Shown here: piece by piece, positions 8,914-16,887 of the stretch
Position numbering within the stretch: the first letter of the stretch is position 1
Layout: every line of letters starts with the position of its first letter
NCBI RefSeq assembly: GCF_023130475.1
Contig: NZ_JAKHEX010000004.1
Coordinates: forward strand, 62,001 to 126,000
Source of the DNA: Aciditerrimonas ferrireducens
Lineage (GTDB): Bacteria; Actinomycetota; Acidimicrobiia; Acidimicrobiales; UBA8190
Length of the DNA: 64,000 nt
Direction: 5' to 3'
Notes under the pieces: generated by a model
Databases searched by the model: none
What the model was told of the DNA's origin: nothing
What the model saw: only the letters and a program-made list of their open reading frames with translations
Program-made: the position numbers and the translations under genes

Positions 8914-9318
8914 TCATCGCCGAATCACCTCCACGGTGATCGCCGCATCGTCGATCTCGGACCACATGCGGTCTGCCGTCATCGCCGGGAGATCGAGCTG
9001 AGCAGCAGTAGCCAGGCACGCAGCGTCACCAAGCGACATGCCTTTCCGCCGATGGCGGTGGAGGATGCCGGCGGCGATCCTCGCCGTGGCACGATCGAAC
9101 GGCGCGATGGCGACCTCGAGGTCCCGCCAGATCTCGTCGTGGTCGGTTGCGGGAACGCCGTGATCCAACAGCTTCGCCTCGACTTCGGCGGCGTTCACCG
9201 AACAGACGACGGCTCGAGCGAGCCGGGGTGCCGCCACGTCCCCGCCGTCTTCGTCAAAGAGGACAGCGAGGATCGCTGAGGCATCCGCGACCACCTCACG
9301 CCGGCGTTGCCTAGGCAC
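8914..9318 (-). CDS. PIN-domain ribonuclease toxin (VapC-type)
   Basis: Encodes 134 residues, the normal VapC size. Acidic PIN residues are visible: Asp in VVADASAILAVL, Glu in NAAEVEAKL, Asp in SLGDAACLATA and Asp in MTADRMWSEI, as expected for a metal-dependent RNase that cleaves tRNA or rRNA. The GTG start lies inside the end of the upstream gene (8-nt overlap), the usual antitoxin-toxin arrangement. It lies in a strip of decayed genes beside a tRNA, so acquisition by transfer is plausible. The RNA target cannot be predicted. Confidence 0.85.
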   Translation of the reverse strand: MPRQRRREVVADASAILAVLFDEDGGDVAAPRLARAVVCSVNAAEVEAKLLDHGVPATDHDEIWRDLEVAIAPFDRATARIAAGILHRHRRKGMSLGDAACLATAAQLDLPAMTADRMWSEIDDAAITVEVIRR

Positions 9319-9649
9319 CGAGCCGATCTCGCTGCTCGGCCCGCCGCTCAGCGATCAGCTCATCGGTCACGGACGGAGAGCCGCTGACCTCCCGCCGAGA
9401 GCGCCTGACGAGAGCCTGGGCTGCCTTGACACCTGCCAGACCGCTTGACCGCTCCGCCGCCTTCTGGGCGATCGTCTCGCCTGGGTGCTGACGTTGCCAC
9501 TCCTCGACGGCCTCGGCGAGGTTCCCCGTGCCGTAGGCGTCTCGAATGAGGACACCGGCCGCACGCTGATCGTGTCCTGCGACGAATTTCCCCCGTCGTG
9601 GGTGCTCACCGCACCCACACAGGCACGCTCCTTGGCTGGGGCTGGCCAT
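9311..9649 (-). CDS. Putative antitoxin with Cys-rich N-terminus
   Basis: Encodes 112 residues. The chosen ATG has GGAGGG three bases upstream; an earlier in-frame ATG at 9694 falls inside the promoter -10 box and is unlikely. The N-terminus contains CLCGCGEHPRRGKFVAGHDQ, a C-x-C-x-C plus His arrangement that could bind zinc, followed by helices. The C-terminus SVTDELIAERRAEQRDRLGA resembles the toxin-wrapping tail of antitoxins. It overlaps the PIN toxin gene by 8 nt, so it is the likely antitoxin, although it does not show a standard VapB AbrB, ribbon-helix-helix or Phd pattern. Family unknown to me. Confidence 0.6.
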   Translation of the reverse strand: MASPSQGACLCGCGEHPRRGKFVAGHDQRAAGVLIRDAYGTGNLAEAVEEWQRQHPGETIAQKAAERSSGLAGVKAAQALVRRSRREVSGSPSVTDELIAERRAEQRDRLGA

Positions 9650-9692
9650 GATCCCTCCGCTCCTTCCCTCGCCGATGACCTTCCCAATGGGC

Positions 9693-9722
9693 ATTATACG
9701 TGGTCGGCCAGGAATGCTCCAA
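9693..9722 (-). promoter_or_regulatory. Promoter of the toxin-antitoxin operon
   Basis: On the minus strand a perfect TATAAT (9693-9698) is preceded 18 bp upstream by TTGGAG (9717-9722). Transcription would start near 9686, giving a leader of about 37 nt before the ATG at 9649 with its GGAGGG site. This strong box is unusual in a GC-rich genome and supports the shorter start of the antitoxin. Confidence 0.6.
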
Positions 9723-9727
9723 TAGTC

Positions 9728-9742
9728 ATATCGGCATGATAT
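9728..9742. promoter_or_regulatory. Inverted repeat upstream of the toxin-antitoxin promoter
   Basis: ATATC (9728-9732) and GATAT (9738-9742) form a perfect inverted repeat around GGCAT, just upstream of the -35 box, in an AT-rich patch that stands out locally. It could be the autoregulatory operator of the antitoxin. The assignment is by position only. Confidence 0.35.
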
Positions 9743-9841
9743 CGACCTAATACACAGGTCGGCACCGGTGCTTCGGGCTGAACTTGTCGACAGGCGTCAC
9801 GGGGCTGTTCTCGGCCCCGTCCGCGTGGATGGCGGCGGCTG

Positions 9842-10318
9842 ACTCGCATCGGCCCCGCCGTGGCCTACGCCGGGGGCGCCCTCGTGGGCCTGGTGCGGGA
9901 AGTGGCCCTGGCCGGGCTGGTGCTCGCCGGGTTCGACGACGCCTTCCAGCGCCGCCGGGTCAACCAGCAACTGAAGATGACCAAGCAGGAGGTGAAAGAG
10001 GGCTTCCGCCAGCACGAGGGCGACCCGCTCCTCAAGGGCCAGATCCGCAAGAAGCAGCGGGCCCTCTCCCGGCTCCGCATGATGGCCGCGGTGGCGAAAG
10101 CGGACGTGGTGGTGACGAACCCGACGCACGTCGCGGTGGCGCTGCGCTACGAGCCGGGCAGCGGCCAGGCCCCCCGGGTCGTCGCCAAGGGTGCCGACCT
10201 GCTCGCCGCTCGTGACCTCGACGACCTGATCCTCATCGAGCGCTACCACGGGGTCGCCCGGCTCCTCGCCTTCGCCTTCACCCTCCCCGACGTGGTTCGC
10301 CACGCCGGGCGGGTCCAC
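9842..10318 (+). pseudogene. flhB: Decayed flhB fragment (flagellar export switch protein)
   Basis: Readable from LTRIGPAVAYAGGALVGLV (end of the FlhB membrane domain) through the cytoplasmic domain: QQLKMTKQEVKEGFRQHEG, KKQRALSRLRMMAAV and the autocleavage motif NPTH within VVVTNPTHVAVALRY, then APRVVAKGADLLAAR. Most of the roughly 200-residue membrane part is absent. After LLAAR about 27 residues found in normal FlhB are missing, and the text resumes with the usual C-terminal end (RYHGVARLLAFAF). No proper start exists. FlhB controls substrate switching of the flagellar export apparatus, so this is a remnant of a flagellar locus next to the chemotaxis operon. It runs in frame into an integrase remnant. 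Confidence 0.8.
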
Positions 10319-10404
10319 CGCCGACCCGTCTGGGTCATGGTGGGGTCCACTTCCTCAGCGATCGTCGGCACCGGCCGCCTCAGTCGCAGCCGCCGGCGGA
10401 ACCA

Positions 10405-10579
10405 GCCGACCTACGCCCACACCCTCATGGAGCACTCATCCATGACCGTGACCATGGACGTCTCCGGGCACCGCAGGCGGGACCCTTTTGAGCAGGTCCG
10501 GGGACAGCTCGAAGCTTTGTGGCACGACCGTGGCACGGAGGGGGCTCCGGTCGAGGGCCTCAAGGGAAAAGGCCACTGA
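10405..10579 (+). pseudogene. C-terminal remnant of a tyrosine-recombinase integrase
   Basis: The frame reads TYAHTLMEHSSMTVTMDVSG and then FEQVRGQLEALW, matching the end of phage/ICE integrases (normally GHSSITVTMDxYGH followed by a helical tail). The Gly before the catalytic His is Glu, and the position of the Tyr nucleophile (MDVYGH expected) is Ser, so no activity is possible. Only about 58 residues remain. It ends 13 bp before the 3' end of tRNA-Pro, exactly where an integrase of a tRNA-targeting element would sit. It marks an old integration event. Confidence 0.65.
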
Positions 10580-10592
10580 GCTGGGGTTTTCC

Positions 10593-10670
10593 TGGTCGGG
10601 CTGGCCGGATTTGAACCGGCGACCTCTTGACCCCCAGTCAAGCGCGCTAACCAAGCTGCGCCACAGCCCG
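10593..10670 (-). tRNA. tRNA-Pro (anticodon GGG)
   Basis: On the minus strand the acceptor arms CGGGCTG and CAGCCCG pair perfectly, the D-arm is GCGC...GCGC, the anticodon stem is CTTGA/TCAAG around loop CTGGGGG (anticodon GGG), and the T-arm GCCGGTTCAAATCCGGC is standard. CCA is encoded at 10593-10595. The mature length without CCA is 75 nt. Its 3' end abuts an integrase remnant, suggesting use as an attachment site. Confidence 0.96.
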
Positions 10671-10786
10671 GACGGGCAGGGAGCCTAGCCGAGGTGGGTC
10701 GGGCACCGGCGCAGCGGGCGGGCGGACCCGATGCCTTTCCTGCGCCGGAGGCCTCGCGCTCGACGTGAGGCCCCTGGCCGGTGTCC

Positions 10787-11455
10787 CTAGACGTGGTGGG
10801 CGACCCAGGTGATGCCCTGGTAAGCCCGGTAGCCGAGGTAGATGACCGAGGCGGCGATCATGAGCTTGAACTTGAGGGGGACCCTGCGGGCCCCGAGGCG
10901 CTGGCCGCAGGTGGGGCAGGCGTCGTCGTCGTCGAGGTCGGCGATGGGGACGTGGGTCTCGCAGGTCGGGCACCAGAGGGCCTCGGCCGTGTCCTCCCCG
11001 GCTTGGGCCGCCTCGGCCGCAGCCGCGGGTTCCTCCTCGACGGCGACCGCTGCCGGTCGCCGTTGCCGCCGCTGTCGGTCGCCCCGTGGCACCGCCTCGG
11101 TGGCCGGCGGGGCCGGACGAGCGGGCCTCGGCTTCTGGGCCGTGGCTGTGCCCGTCTCGGGTGCGGCCGGTGAGGTCGACGAGCGGGGGGTCGTGCCCCC
11201 TGCTCGGCCGGCGGCCCGGTCAGCCGGCGCCCGTCGACCGTCGGGTGTGTGTTCCTTGCGATGCCCGGGGGCCAGCTCCTGACCCTGGCGTGGACGCTTG
11301 CCACTCGGGCGGGCCCGGGTCGGAGCCGAGGCGGTCCCGTCCCGCCGGGTTCGACGGGGCGACGCCGAGGACGCCGGGGCCCGGTCCTTGGGGGCGGGGT
11401 CCTGGGCGGCGGGCGGCACGGGCAGGTCCTCGTCCTCAGACCGGGGGAACCCCAT
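10787..11455 (-). CDS. Low-complexity protein with zinc ribbon and C-terminal membrane helix
   Basis: Encodes 222 residues. The first 145 are rich in Pro, Ala and Arg and probably disordered. A rubredoxin-like zinc ribbon follows: CPTC at about 162-165 and CPTCG about 20 residues later, each a C-x2-C knuckle. The tail FKLMIAASVIYLGYRAYQGI is a single membrane helix, so this is a tail-anchored protein. The ATG overlaps the end of the carboxylase gene by 20 nt, so the two are probably co-transcribed. I do not recognise a characterised family; the function is unknown. Confidence 0.6.
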   Translation of the reverse strand: MGFPRSEDEDLPVPPAAQDPAPKDRAPASSASPRRTRRDGTASAPTRARPSGKRPRQGQELAPGHRKEHTPDGRRAPADRAAGRAGGTTPRSSTSPAAPETGTATAQKPRPARPAPPATEAVPRGDRQRRQRRPAAVAVEEEPAAAAEAAQAGEDTAEALWCPTCETHVPIADLDDDDACPTCGQRLGARRVPLKFKLMIAASVIYLGYRAYQGITWVAHHV

Positions 11456-12974
11456 GGCGACGGTCGCTGAACCGGCGGTCCTTGCCGGCGGCGGTGGCCA
11501 GGCGGGCGATGAGCTCGTCGCGGAGACGCTCGGGCTCGACGACGGCGTCGACCACCAAGTCGGCGGCCAGCCGCAGGAGGTCGACGTCCTCCTGGTATTC
11601 CCGCCGGCGCTCCTCGACGTACGCGGCCCGGGCCTCGGGGTCCTCGATGGCGGCGATCTTGTTGGCGTAGACCGCGTTCACCGCGGCTTCGGGCCCCATG
11701 ACCGCGATCTCCGCAGTCGGCAGGGCCACGGTGGCGTCGGGTTCGAAGGCCGGCCCAGCCATGGCGTAGAGGCCAGCGCCGTAGGCCTTGCGGAGGACGA
11801 CGCAGAGCTTGGGGACCGTCGCCTCGGAGACGGCCGTGATCATCTTGGCGCCGTGCCGGATGATGCCCTGGCGCTCGACGGCCGAGCCGATCATGAACCC
11901 GGGAACGTCCGCCAGGAAGATCAGGGGCACGTTGAAGGCGTCGGCGCACCAGACGAAGCGGGCGGCCTTGTCGGCCGAGTCGACGAAGAGCACCCCGCCG
12001 CGCACCGCCGGGTTGTTGGCCACGATCCCCACCGGGTGCCCGGCGAGGCGGGCCCAGCCGACCACCAGCTCGGGGGCGAAGGCCGGCTTGAGCTCGAAGA
12101 AGCTGCCCGCGTCCACGAGGGCCTCGATGACCCGATGGACGTCGTAGGCCTCGCGGGGATCCTCGGGCAGCAGGCCTGCCCCAAAGGGCTCGAGTGGCTC
12201 CTCGGGCACCGCCAGGGGCGGGTCCTCCCGCCAGGTGCCCGGCAGGTACGAGAAGTACTGCCGGGCCGCCTCGATGGCGGCCGCGTCGTCGGACACCAGG
12301 TTGTCGCCGCAGCCCGAGATCGTGCAGTGCATGGCGGCCCCACCCATCTCCTCGAGGGTCGTCCGCTCCCCCACCACCATCTCAGCCATCCGAGGGGACC
12401 CCAGGTACATGGAGGCGTTGCCCTCGACCATGAACACCACGTCGCAGAAGGCCGGGATGTAGGCCCCACCGGCCGCCGACGGGCCGAAGAGGCAGCAGAT
12501 CTGGGGCACCTTCCCCGAGAGCCGGACCTGGTTGTAGAAGATCCGCCCCGCCCCCCGGCGCCCGGGGAACAGCTCGACCTGGTCGGTGATCCGGGCGCCG
12601 GCCGAGTCCACGAGCCAGAAGACCGGCAGCTCGTGCGCCAGGGCGTACTCGGTGAGTCGGACCAGCTTCTCGACCGTCCGGGCCCCCCAGGACCCGGCCT
12701 TCACCGTCGGGTCGTTCGCCGCCACGCAGACCGGCCGTCCGAGGACCGCGCCCCGACCGGTCACCACACCGTCGGCCGGCAGGTCCTCGGCGAGGGCGTT
12801 CGCCAGCAAGCCGTCCTCCACGAAGGACCCCGGGTCGAGCAGCAGCTCGAGGCGCCGGCGGACCGGCAGCTTGCCCTGGGCGGCCAGCCGGGCCTCGGCC
12901 TGCGGCCCCCGTCCAGCCAGCGCCCGGGCGCTGGCCGCCGCGAGGCGCGCCGCCTGGTCCACCTGCCCGGTCAT
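11436..12974 (-). CDS. Acyl-CoA carboxylase, carboxyltransferase (beta) subunit
   Basis: Encodes 512 residues, the usual length of PccB/AccD-type subunits. Both halves of the crotonase-like carboxyltransferase fold are present: an N-terminal LPVRRRLELLLDPGSFVE, VDSAGARI and FGPSAAGGAYIPA, and a C-terminal VDSADKAARFVWCADAFN, LADVPGFMIG and PTAEIAVMGPEAAVNAVY. It moves a carboxyl group from biotin to acetyl-, propionyl- or a related acyl-CoA; the substrate cannot be assigned. The biotin carboxylase partner is not in this window. The ATG overlaps the der stop as ATGA, so the two form one transcription unit. Confidence 0.9.
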   Translation of the reverse strand: MTGQVDQAARLAAASARALAGRGPQAEARLAAQGKLPVRRRLELLLDPGSFVEDGLLANALAEDLPADGVVTGRGAVLGRPVCVAANDPTVKAGSWGARTVEKLVRLTEYALAHELPVFWLVDSAGARITDQVELFPGRRGAGRIFYNQVRLSGKVPQICCLFGPSAAGGAYIPAFCDVVFMVEGNASMYLGSPRMAEMVVGERTTLEEMGGAAMHCTISGCGDNLVSDDAAAIEAARQYFSYLPGTWREDPPLAVPEEPLEPFGAGLLPEDPREAYDVHRVIEALVDAGSFFELKPAFAPELVVGWARLAGHPVGIVANNPAVRGGVLFVDSADKAARFVWCADAFNVPLIFLADVPGFMIGSAVERQGIIRHGAKMITAVSEATVPKLCVVLRKAYGAGLYAMAGPAFEPDATVALPTAEIAVMGPEAAVNAVYANKIAAIEDPEARAAYVEERRREYQEDVDLLRLAADLVVDAVVEPERLRDELIARLATAAGKDRRFSDRRHGVPPV

Positions 12975-14309
12975 CGCCCCCCGACCCGCACGCGGAAGAC
13001 CACCGGCGTCGGCCCCAGCGCGAACCGTTGCCGGAGCTGGCGCTCGAGGTAGCGGAGGTAGGTGGGGGGCAGCCGACGGCTGGCGAAGAGGGTGAAGGTC
13101 GGGGGCTCGGCGGTGGCCTGGACGGCGTAGCGGATCCGGGCCCCGCCGGGTGCCGGATGGGCTTCCTGGGCGGCCCGGACCGCCCGGTTCAGCTCGCCGG
13201 TCGGGACCCGCTGCCGGTAGGCGTCCCCGGCCTGCCGGAGGGCCGGGAGGATCTTGTGGACGCCCAGGCCGGTGCGGGCGCTGACCTTCACCACGGGCAC
13301 CTCGCCGAGGAACGCGAGGCGGTCGGCCACCCCGTCGAGGACCTCGGGTCGGCGTTCGGTGGGCAGCAGCTCCCACTTGTTCAGGACCACCACCACCGGG
13401 CTGCCCGCCGCCCCGATCCGCTCCGCCAGGCGCTGGTCCTGGTGGGAGACCCCCTCGGTGGCGTCCACCACCAAAAGGACCACGTCGGCCCGGTCGATGG
13501 CCTGCAAGGAGCGGACCATGGCGTAGAACTCGCTCCCCTCCTCGTGCCGGGACCGGCGCCGGATGCCAGCGGTGTCGATGAACCGGATCGGTCCCTCGGG
13601 GGTCGCGAGGAGCGTGTCCAGGGCGTCCCGGGTGGTGCCCGGCAGGTCGTGCACCACGGCCCGCTCCTCGCCGACCAGCCGGTTGAAGAGCGTGGACTTC
13701 CCCACGTTCGGCCGTCCCACGATGGCCACGGCCAGCGCCGGGTCTGCCGGCTCCTCCTCGTCGGCCACCGCGCCTGCACCTGGTTCCCCGGCCACCGCCG
13801 CCTCGGGCGCCACCGGCAGCTGCGCCAGCACCCGACACCGGGAAGGGGTCGCCGAGCCCGAGGGCCAGGTAGGCCCAGGCGTCGACCTCTCGGCGGTCGT
13901 TGTCGGCCTTGTTGGCCACGAGCAAGGTCGGCCGACCGGCCCGACGGACCAGCCTGGCCATGGCCAGGTCCTCCTCGGTCGGGGCCACCGTGACATCCAC
14001 GACGAAGAGGACCAGGTCTGCCTCGGCGAGGCCCCGCTCGGCCTGGGCCGAGACCTTCGCCTCGAGGGCGTCGCCCCGGGGCAGCCAGCCGCCGGTGTCG
14101 AGCACCACGAAGCGTCGCCCCGCCCACTGGGCTTCGACGGCCAGCCGGTCCCGGGTCACCCCCGGCCGTTCCTCCACCACCGCCACCCGGCGCCCCACGA
14201 GCCGGTTCACCAGGGTCGACTTGCCGACGTTGGGCCGGCCCACCACGGCCACCACCGGCAGGCGACCGGGACCGGGGTCCGTGCCGACCGAAGCCCTCAG
14301 CTCGCCCAC
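12971..14309 (-). pseudogene. der: Ribosome-assembly GTPase Der (EngA), frameshifted by a short deletion
   Basis: The GTG start has GAGGAGGG just upstream. The first frame encodes GTPase domain 1 (GRPNVGKSTLVNRL, VLDTGG, ANKAD) as far as LGDPFPVS. The remainder is read in another frame: VLAQLPVAPE, GTPase domain 2 (GRPNVGKSTLFNRL, DTAGIRR, LNKWE) and the C-terminal KH-like domain. At the junction (about 13830-13840) the G5 motif expected after PFPVS (a SALHGRG-type sequence) and about ten following residues are missing, so some 35-40 nt appear deleted and the frame is lost. Der is normally essential, so an assembly or sequencing deletion is as likely as real inactivation. Its start overlaps the upstream gene by 13 nt. 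Confidence 0.85.
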
Positions 14310-15745
14310 AACCCCTCCTCGCCCCCGCTGGCGGACGCCGGCTCGCCCACCGCCGGTCCCCTGGCCTCGAGGGCCGCCCGGAGGGCGGCCCCGTCGGTCG
14401 GGACCACCTCGACTGCCCGTCCGAGGTCCTCCAGGCCGCTGCCGTCGAGAAAACGCCCCTCGGAGAGGCAGACGTCGGGCAGGAGGACCCGGTGCTCAGC
14501 CGGGACCGTCGCCAGGACCGGCGCGAGGTCGGCCCCGGTGAGCAAGCCCGTCACCCCGACCGTGCCGCCGAAGAACCGGTTCGGCACGCCCCGCACCTCC
14601 ACCGGTCCGGCCGGCGCCAACCAGCCGGCCTCGGCCAGGACGGGCCGAAGGACCTGGGCCCCGAACTCCCCGGTCAGGATCGTCACCGGCCGTCCCGCTG
14701 CGGCATCGGCCACGGCGGCGCGCCCAGAGCGCCGGCGCGGCGAGGGCAGACGAACCGCCCGGTAGCCGGCGGGCGGCGCGCCGTCCACCGCCTGGAAGAA
14801 GCCGCTCGGCCGTGGCGGGGCCAATGCCCGCCCGGCGAAGGCCTCGGCGAAGGCGGCGGCCATCCCCACCCCGTTCTCGTGCTGGGGGTAGCCCTCGTAG
14901 GTCTCGGGGCCCGGGAAGGGCCAGCCGGCCATGAGGTAGTACTCGTCCGCGGCGAACACGAAGCGCCGGCCGATCGCCGCCATCGCCAGCTCCTGCCAGG
15001 CGGTCACGGTCTCGAGGACGGCCTCCGCCTCCTCGGGCCGGTGCGGCCGCATCGCCGGCTCGGCGCTGTGCCGGCTCAGACCCAGGGGCACGCACGCCAC
15101 GCTGGCCAGTTCCGGGTAGCCGTCGAGCAGGTCCGCCACGGTGGCCTCGAGGACCGGCCCGTCGTTGATCCCCGGGCAGACCACGATCTGGCCGTGGACC
15201 TCGATGCCGGCGTCGAGCAGGCAGCGCAACCAGCGGAGGCTCGTGGCGCCACGGGGGTTGCGCAGCAGGCGGGCCCGTACCTCGGGGTCCGTGGCGTGGA
15301 TCGACACGTGGAGCGGCGAGAGCCGCTCCGCCACGACCCGCTCGAGGTCCAGCTCGGTGAAGCGGGTCAAGGTGGTGAAGTTCCCGTAGAGGAACGACAG
15401 CCGGTAGTCGTCGTCCTTCACGTAGAGGCTCCGCCGCAGGCCCTTCGGGAGCTGGTAGATGAAGCAGAAGGCGCAGTGGTTGTCGCAGGTCCGGACCCGA
15501 TCGAAGACCGGCGAGGAGACCTCCACGCCAAGCGGCACGCCCGCTGGCTTCTCGATCCCGACCTCCAGCAGTTCGCGGCCCCGCTGGAGGGTCACGACGG
15601 GGTCCTGCCCATCGGTCAGGAACCGGTAGGCGATGACGTCCCGGGGCGCCTGGCCGTCGACCGCGAGCAGCTCGTCGCCCACCTCGAGGCCGGCGACGGC
15701 CGCCGGCGAGCCCGGCGCCACAGCCACCACGCGAGGAGCCGGCAC
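14297..15745 (-). CDS. DUF512-family PDZ/radical-SAM-like protein
   Basis: Encodes 482 residues from a GTG start. Residues 1-50 form a PDZ-like domain (VAPGSPAAVAGLEVGDELLA). The next part has RTCDNHCAFCFIYQLPKG, a C-x3-C-x2-C cluster of radical-SAM type, then LRRSLYVKDDDYRLSFLYGNF, characteristic of the DUF512 family that is often encoded next to der. The C-terminal half is the DUF512 domain itself. Such proteins probably bind a 4Fe-4S cluster; no reaction has been established to my knowledge. It lies directly upstream of der with overlapping ends and diverges from ispH. Confidence 0.88.
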   Translation of the reverse strand: MPAPRVVAVAPGSPAAVAGLEVGDELLAVDGQAPRDVIAYRFLTDGQDPVVTLQRGRELLEVGIEKPAGVPLGVEVSSPVFDRVRTCDNHCAFCFIYQLPKGLRRSLYVKDDDYRLSFLYGNFTTLTRFTELDLERVVAERLSPLHVSIHATDPEVRARLLRNPRGATSLRWLRCLLDAGIEVHGQIVVCPGINDGPVLEATVADLLDGYPELASVACVPLGLSRHSAEPAMRPHRPEEAEAVLETVTAWQELAMAAIGRRFVFAADEYYLMAGWPFPGPETYEGYPQHENGVGMAAAFAEAFAGRALAPPRPSGFFQAVDGAPPAGYRAVRLPSPRRRSGRAAVADAAAGRPVTILTGEFGAQVLRPVLAEAGWLAPAGPVEVRGVPNRFFGGTVGVTGLLTGADLAPVLATVPAEHRVLLPDVCLSEGRFLDGSGLEDLGRAVEVVPTDGAALRAALEARGPAVGEPASASGGEEGLWAS

Positions 15746-15780
15746 GGGACCACGCTACCCGCTGCCCTGCCCCGGCCCGG

Positions 15781-15786
15781 TACGCT
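15781..15786 (+). promoter_or_regulatory. -10 box of a probable leaderless ispH transcript
   Basis: TACGCT is followed by 7 nt and then the ispH ATG at 15794, with no Shine-Dalgarno site between. This spacing places the transcription start on the A of ATG, the usual leaderless arrangement in actinobacteria. Confidence 0.6.
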
Positions 15787-15793
15787 GAGACGG

Positions 15794-16846
15794 ATGCCGG
15801 TCGAGCGGGTGCTGCTGGCCTCCCCCCGGGGCTTTTGCGCCGGCGTGGAGAAGGCGATCAAGGCCCTGGCCTGGATGGTCCGGGTCTTCGATCCGCCCGT
15901 CTACTGCTACCACGAGATCGTCCACAACCAGGTGGTGGTCGAGCAGTTCCGACGCCAGGGCGTCGTGTTCGTCGACGACGTCACCGAGGTACCCCCGGGT
16001 GCCCCCCTCATGCTCTCGGCCCACGGGACCGCTCCCGAGGTGGCCTCCCAGGCCCGCCAGCAGGGCCGACTGGTGGTCGACGCCGTCTGCCCACTGGTCA
16101 CCAAGGTCCATCACGAGGTCAAGGTCCGGGCGAAGCGGGGCTACACCATCCTGTACGTCGGGCACCGGGGGCACGAGGAAGCCCAGGGCACCACGGCCGT
16201 AGCCCCCGAGGCGGTCCGGCTGGTGGAGGACGAGGAGGACCTGACGGAGGCGGCTGCCAGCATCGAGCCGGGTGCCCCGGTCGCCCTCTTGGCCCAGACG
16301 ACGCTCAGCGTCGACGACTGGGCGGGCCTGCGGGAACGGGCCGAGGCCCTCTTCCCTGACCTCTGGACCCCGGGCCGCTCGGACCTCTGCTTCGCCACCA
16401 CGAACCGGCAGGCGGCCCTCAAGGCCATCGCCGGTCAGGTCCAGGCCCTGGTGGTGGTGGGCTCGGCGAACTCCTCCAACACCCTGGCCCTCGAGAAGGT
16501 GGCGAAAGCCGCTGGCTGCCCCCGGGTCCTCCGGGTCAACAGGGCCGAGGAGCTGCCCGGGGACCTCGACGGGGTCGTCGGGGTGACCGCTGGCGCCTCT
16601 GCCCCCGAGCCGCTCGTCGACGAGGTGGTCCGGCGCCTGGCTCCCCGGGACGGCGTCGAGGAGGTTCGAGTGGTCGAGGAGGAGGAGTACTTCCCGCCGC
16701 CCCCCGAGCTCCGGGACGTCCTGCGTGCCCTGGAGCGCACCCTCGGCACCCTCCTCGGCGCGCCCGAGCCGCCGGCCGAGCGGGGGCCGCTCCCCGACGG
16801 GAGCCAGCCGGCGGCCACCGTGCTCGCCACCCTCGGGAGCCGCTAA
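15794..16846 (+). CDS. ispH: 4-hydroxy-3-methylbut-2-enyl diphosphate reductase
   Basis: Encodes 350 residues. The last enzyme of the MEP pathway reduces HMBPP to IPP and DMAPP with a 4Fe-4S cluster. The three cluster cysteines are in PRGFCAGVEKAI, DAVCPLVTKVH and SDLCFATTNRQ. Substrate residues are present in YHEIVHN, LSAHGTAP, VGHRGHEE and GSANSSNT. The length is slightly above average because of an acidic and Pro-rich C-terminal tail. The start has no ribosome site and sits 7 nt after TACGCT, suggesting a leaderless mRNA. It is divergent from the DUF512 gene. Confidence 0.96.
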   Translation: MPVERVLLASPRGFCAGVEKAIKALAWMVRVFDPPVYCYHEIVHNQVVVEQFRRQGVVFVDDVTEVPPGAPLMLSAHGTAPEVASQARQQGRLVVDAVCPLVTKVHHEVKVRAKRGYTILYVGHRGHEEAQGTTAVAPEAVRLVEDEEDLTEAAASIEPGAPVALLAQTTLSVDDWAGLRERAEALFPDLWTPGRSDLCFATTNRQAALKAIAGQVQALVVVGSANSSNTLALEKVAKAAGCPRVLRVNRAEELPGDLDGVVGVTAGASAPEPLVDEVVRRLAPRDGVEEVRVVEEEEYFPPPPELRDVLRALERTLGTLLGAPEPPAERGPLPDGSQPAATVLATLGSR

Positions 16847-16887
16847 GCCGGGCCGTCCCCCGGCGACGGCCGTGGGAAACTGCCGCC

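Noticed and set aside
10488-10688. Plus-strand frame of 66 codons running across the tRNA gene
   Set aside because: It covers the antisense of tRNA-Pro and resembles the common spurious translation of tRNA genes (WPDLNRRPLDPQ).
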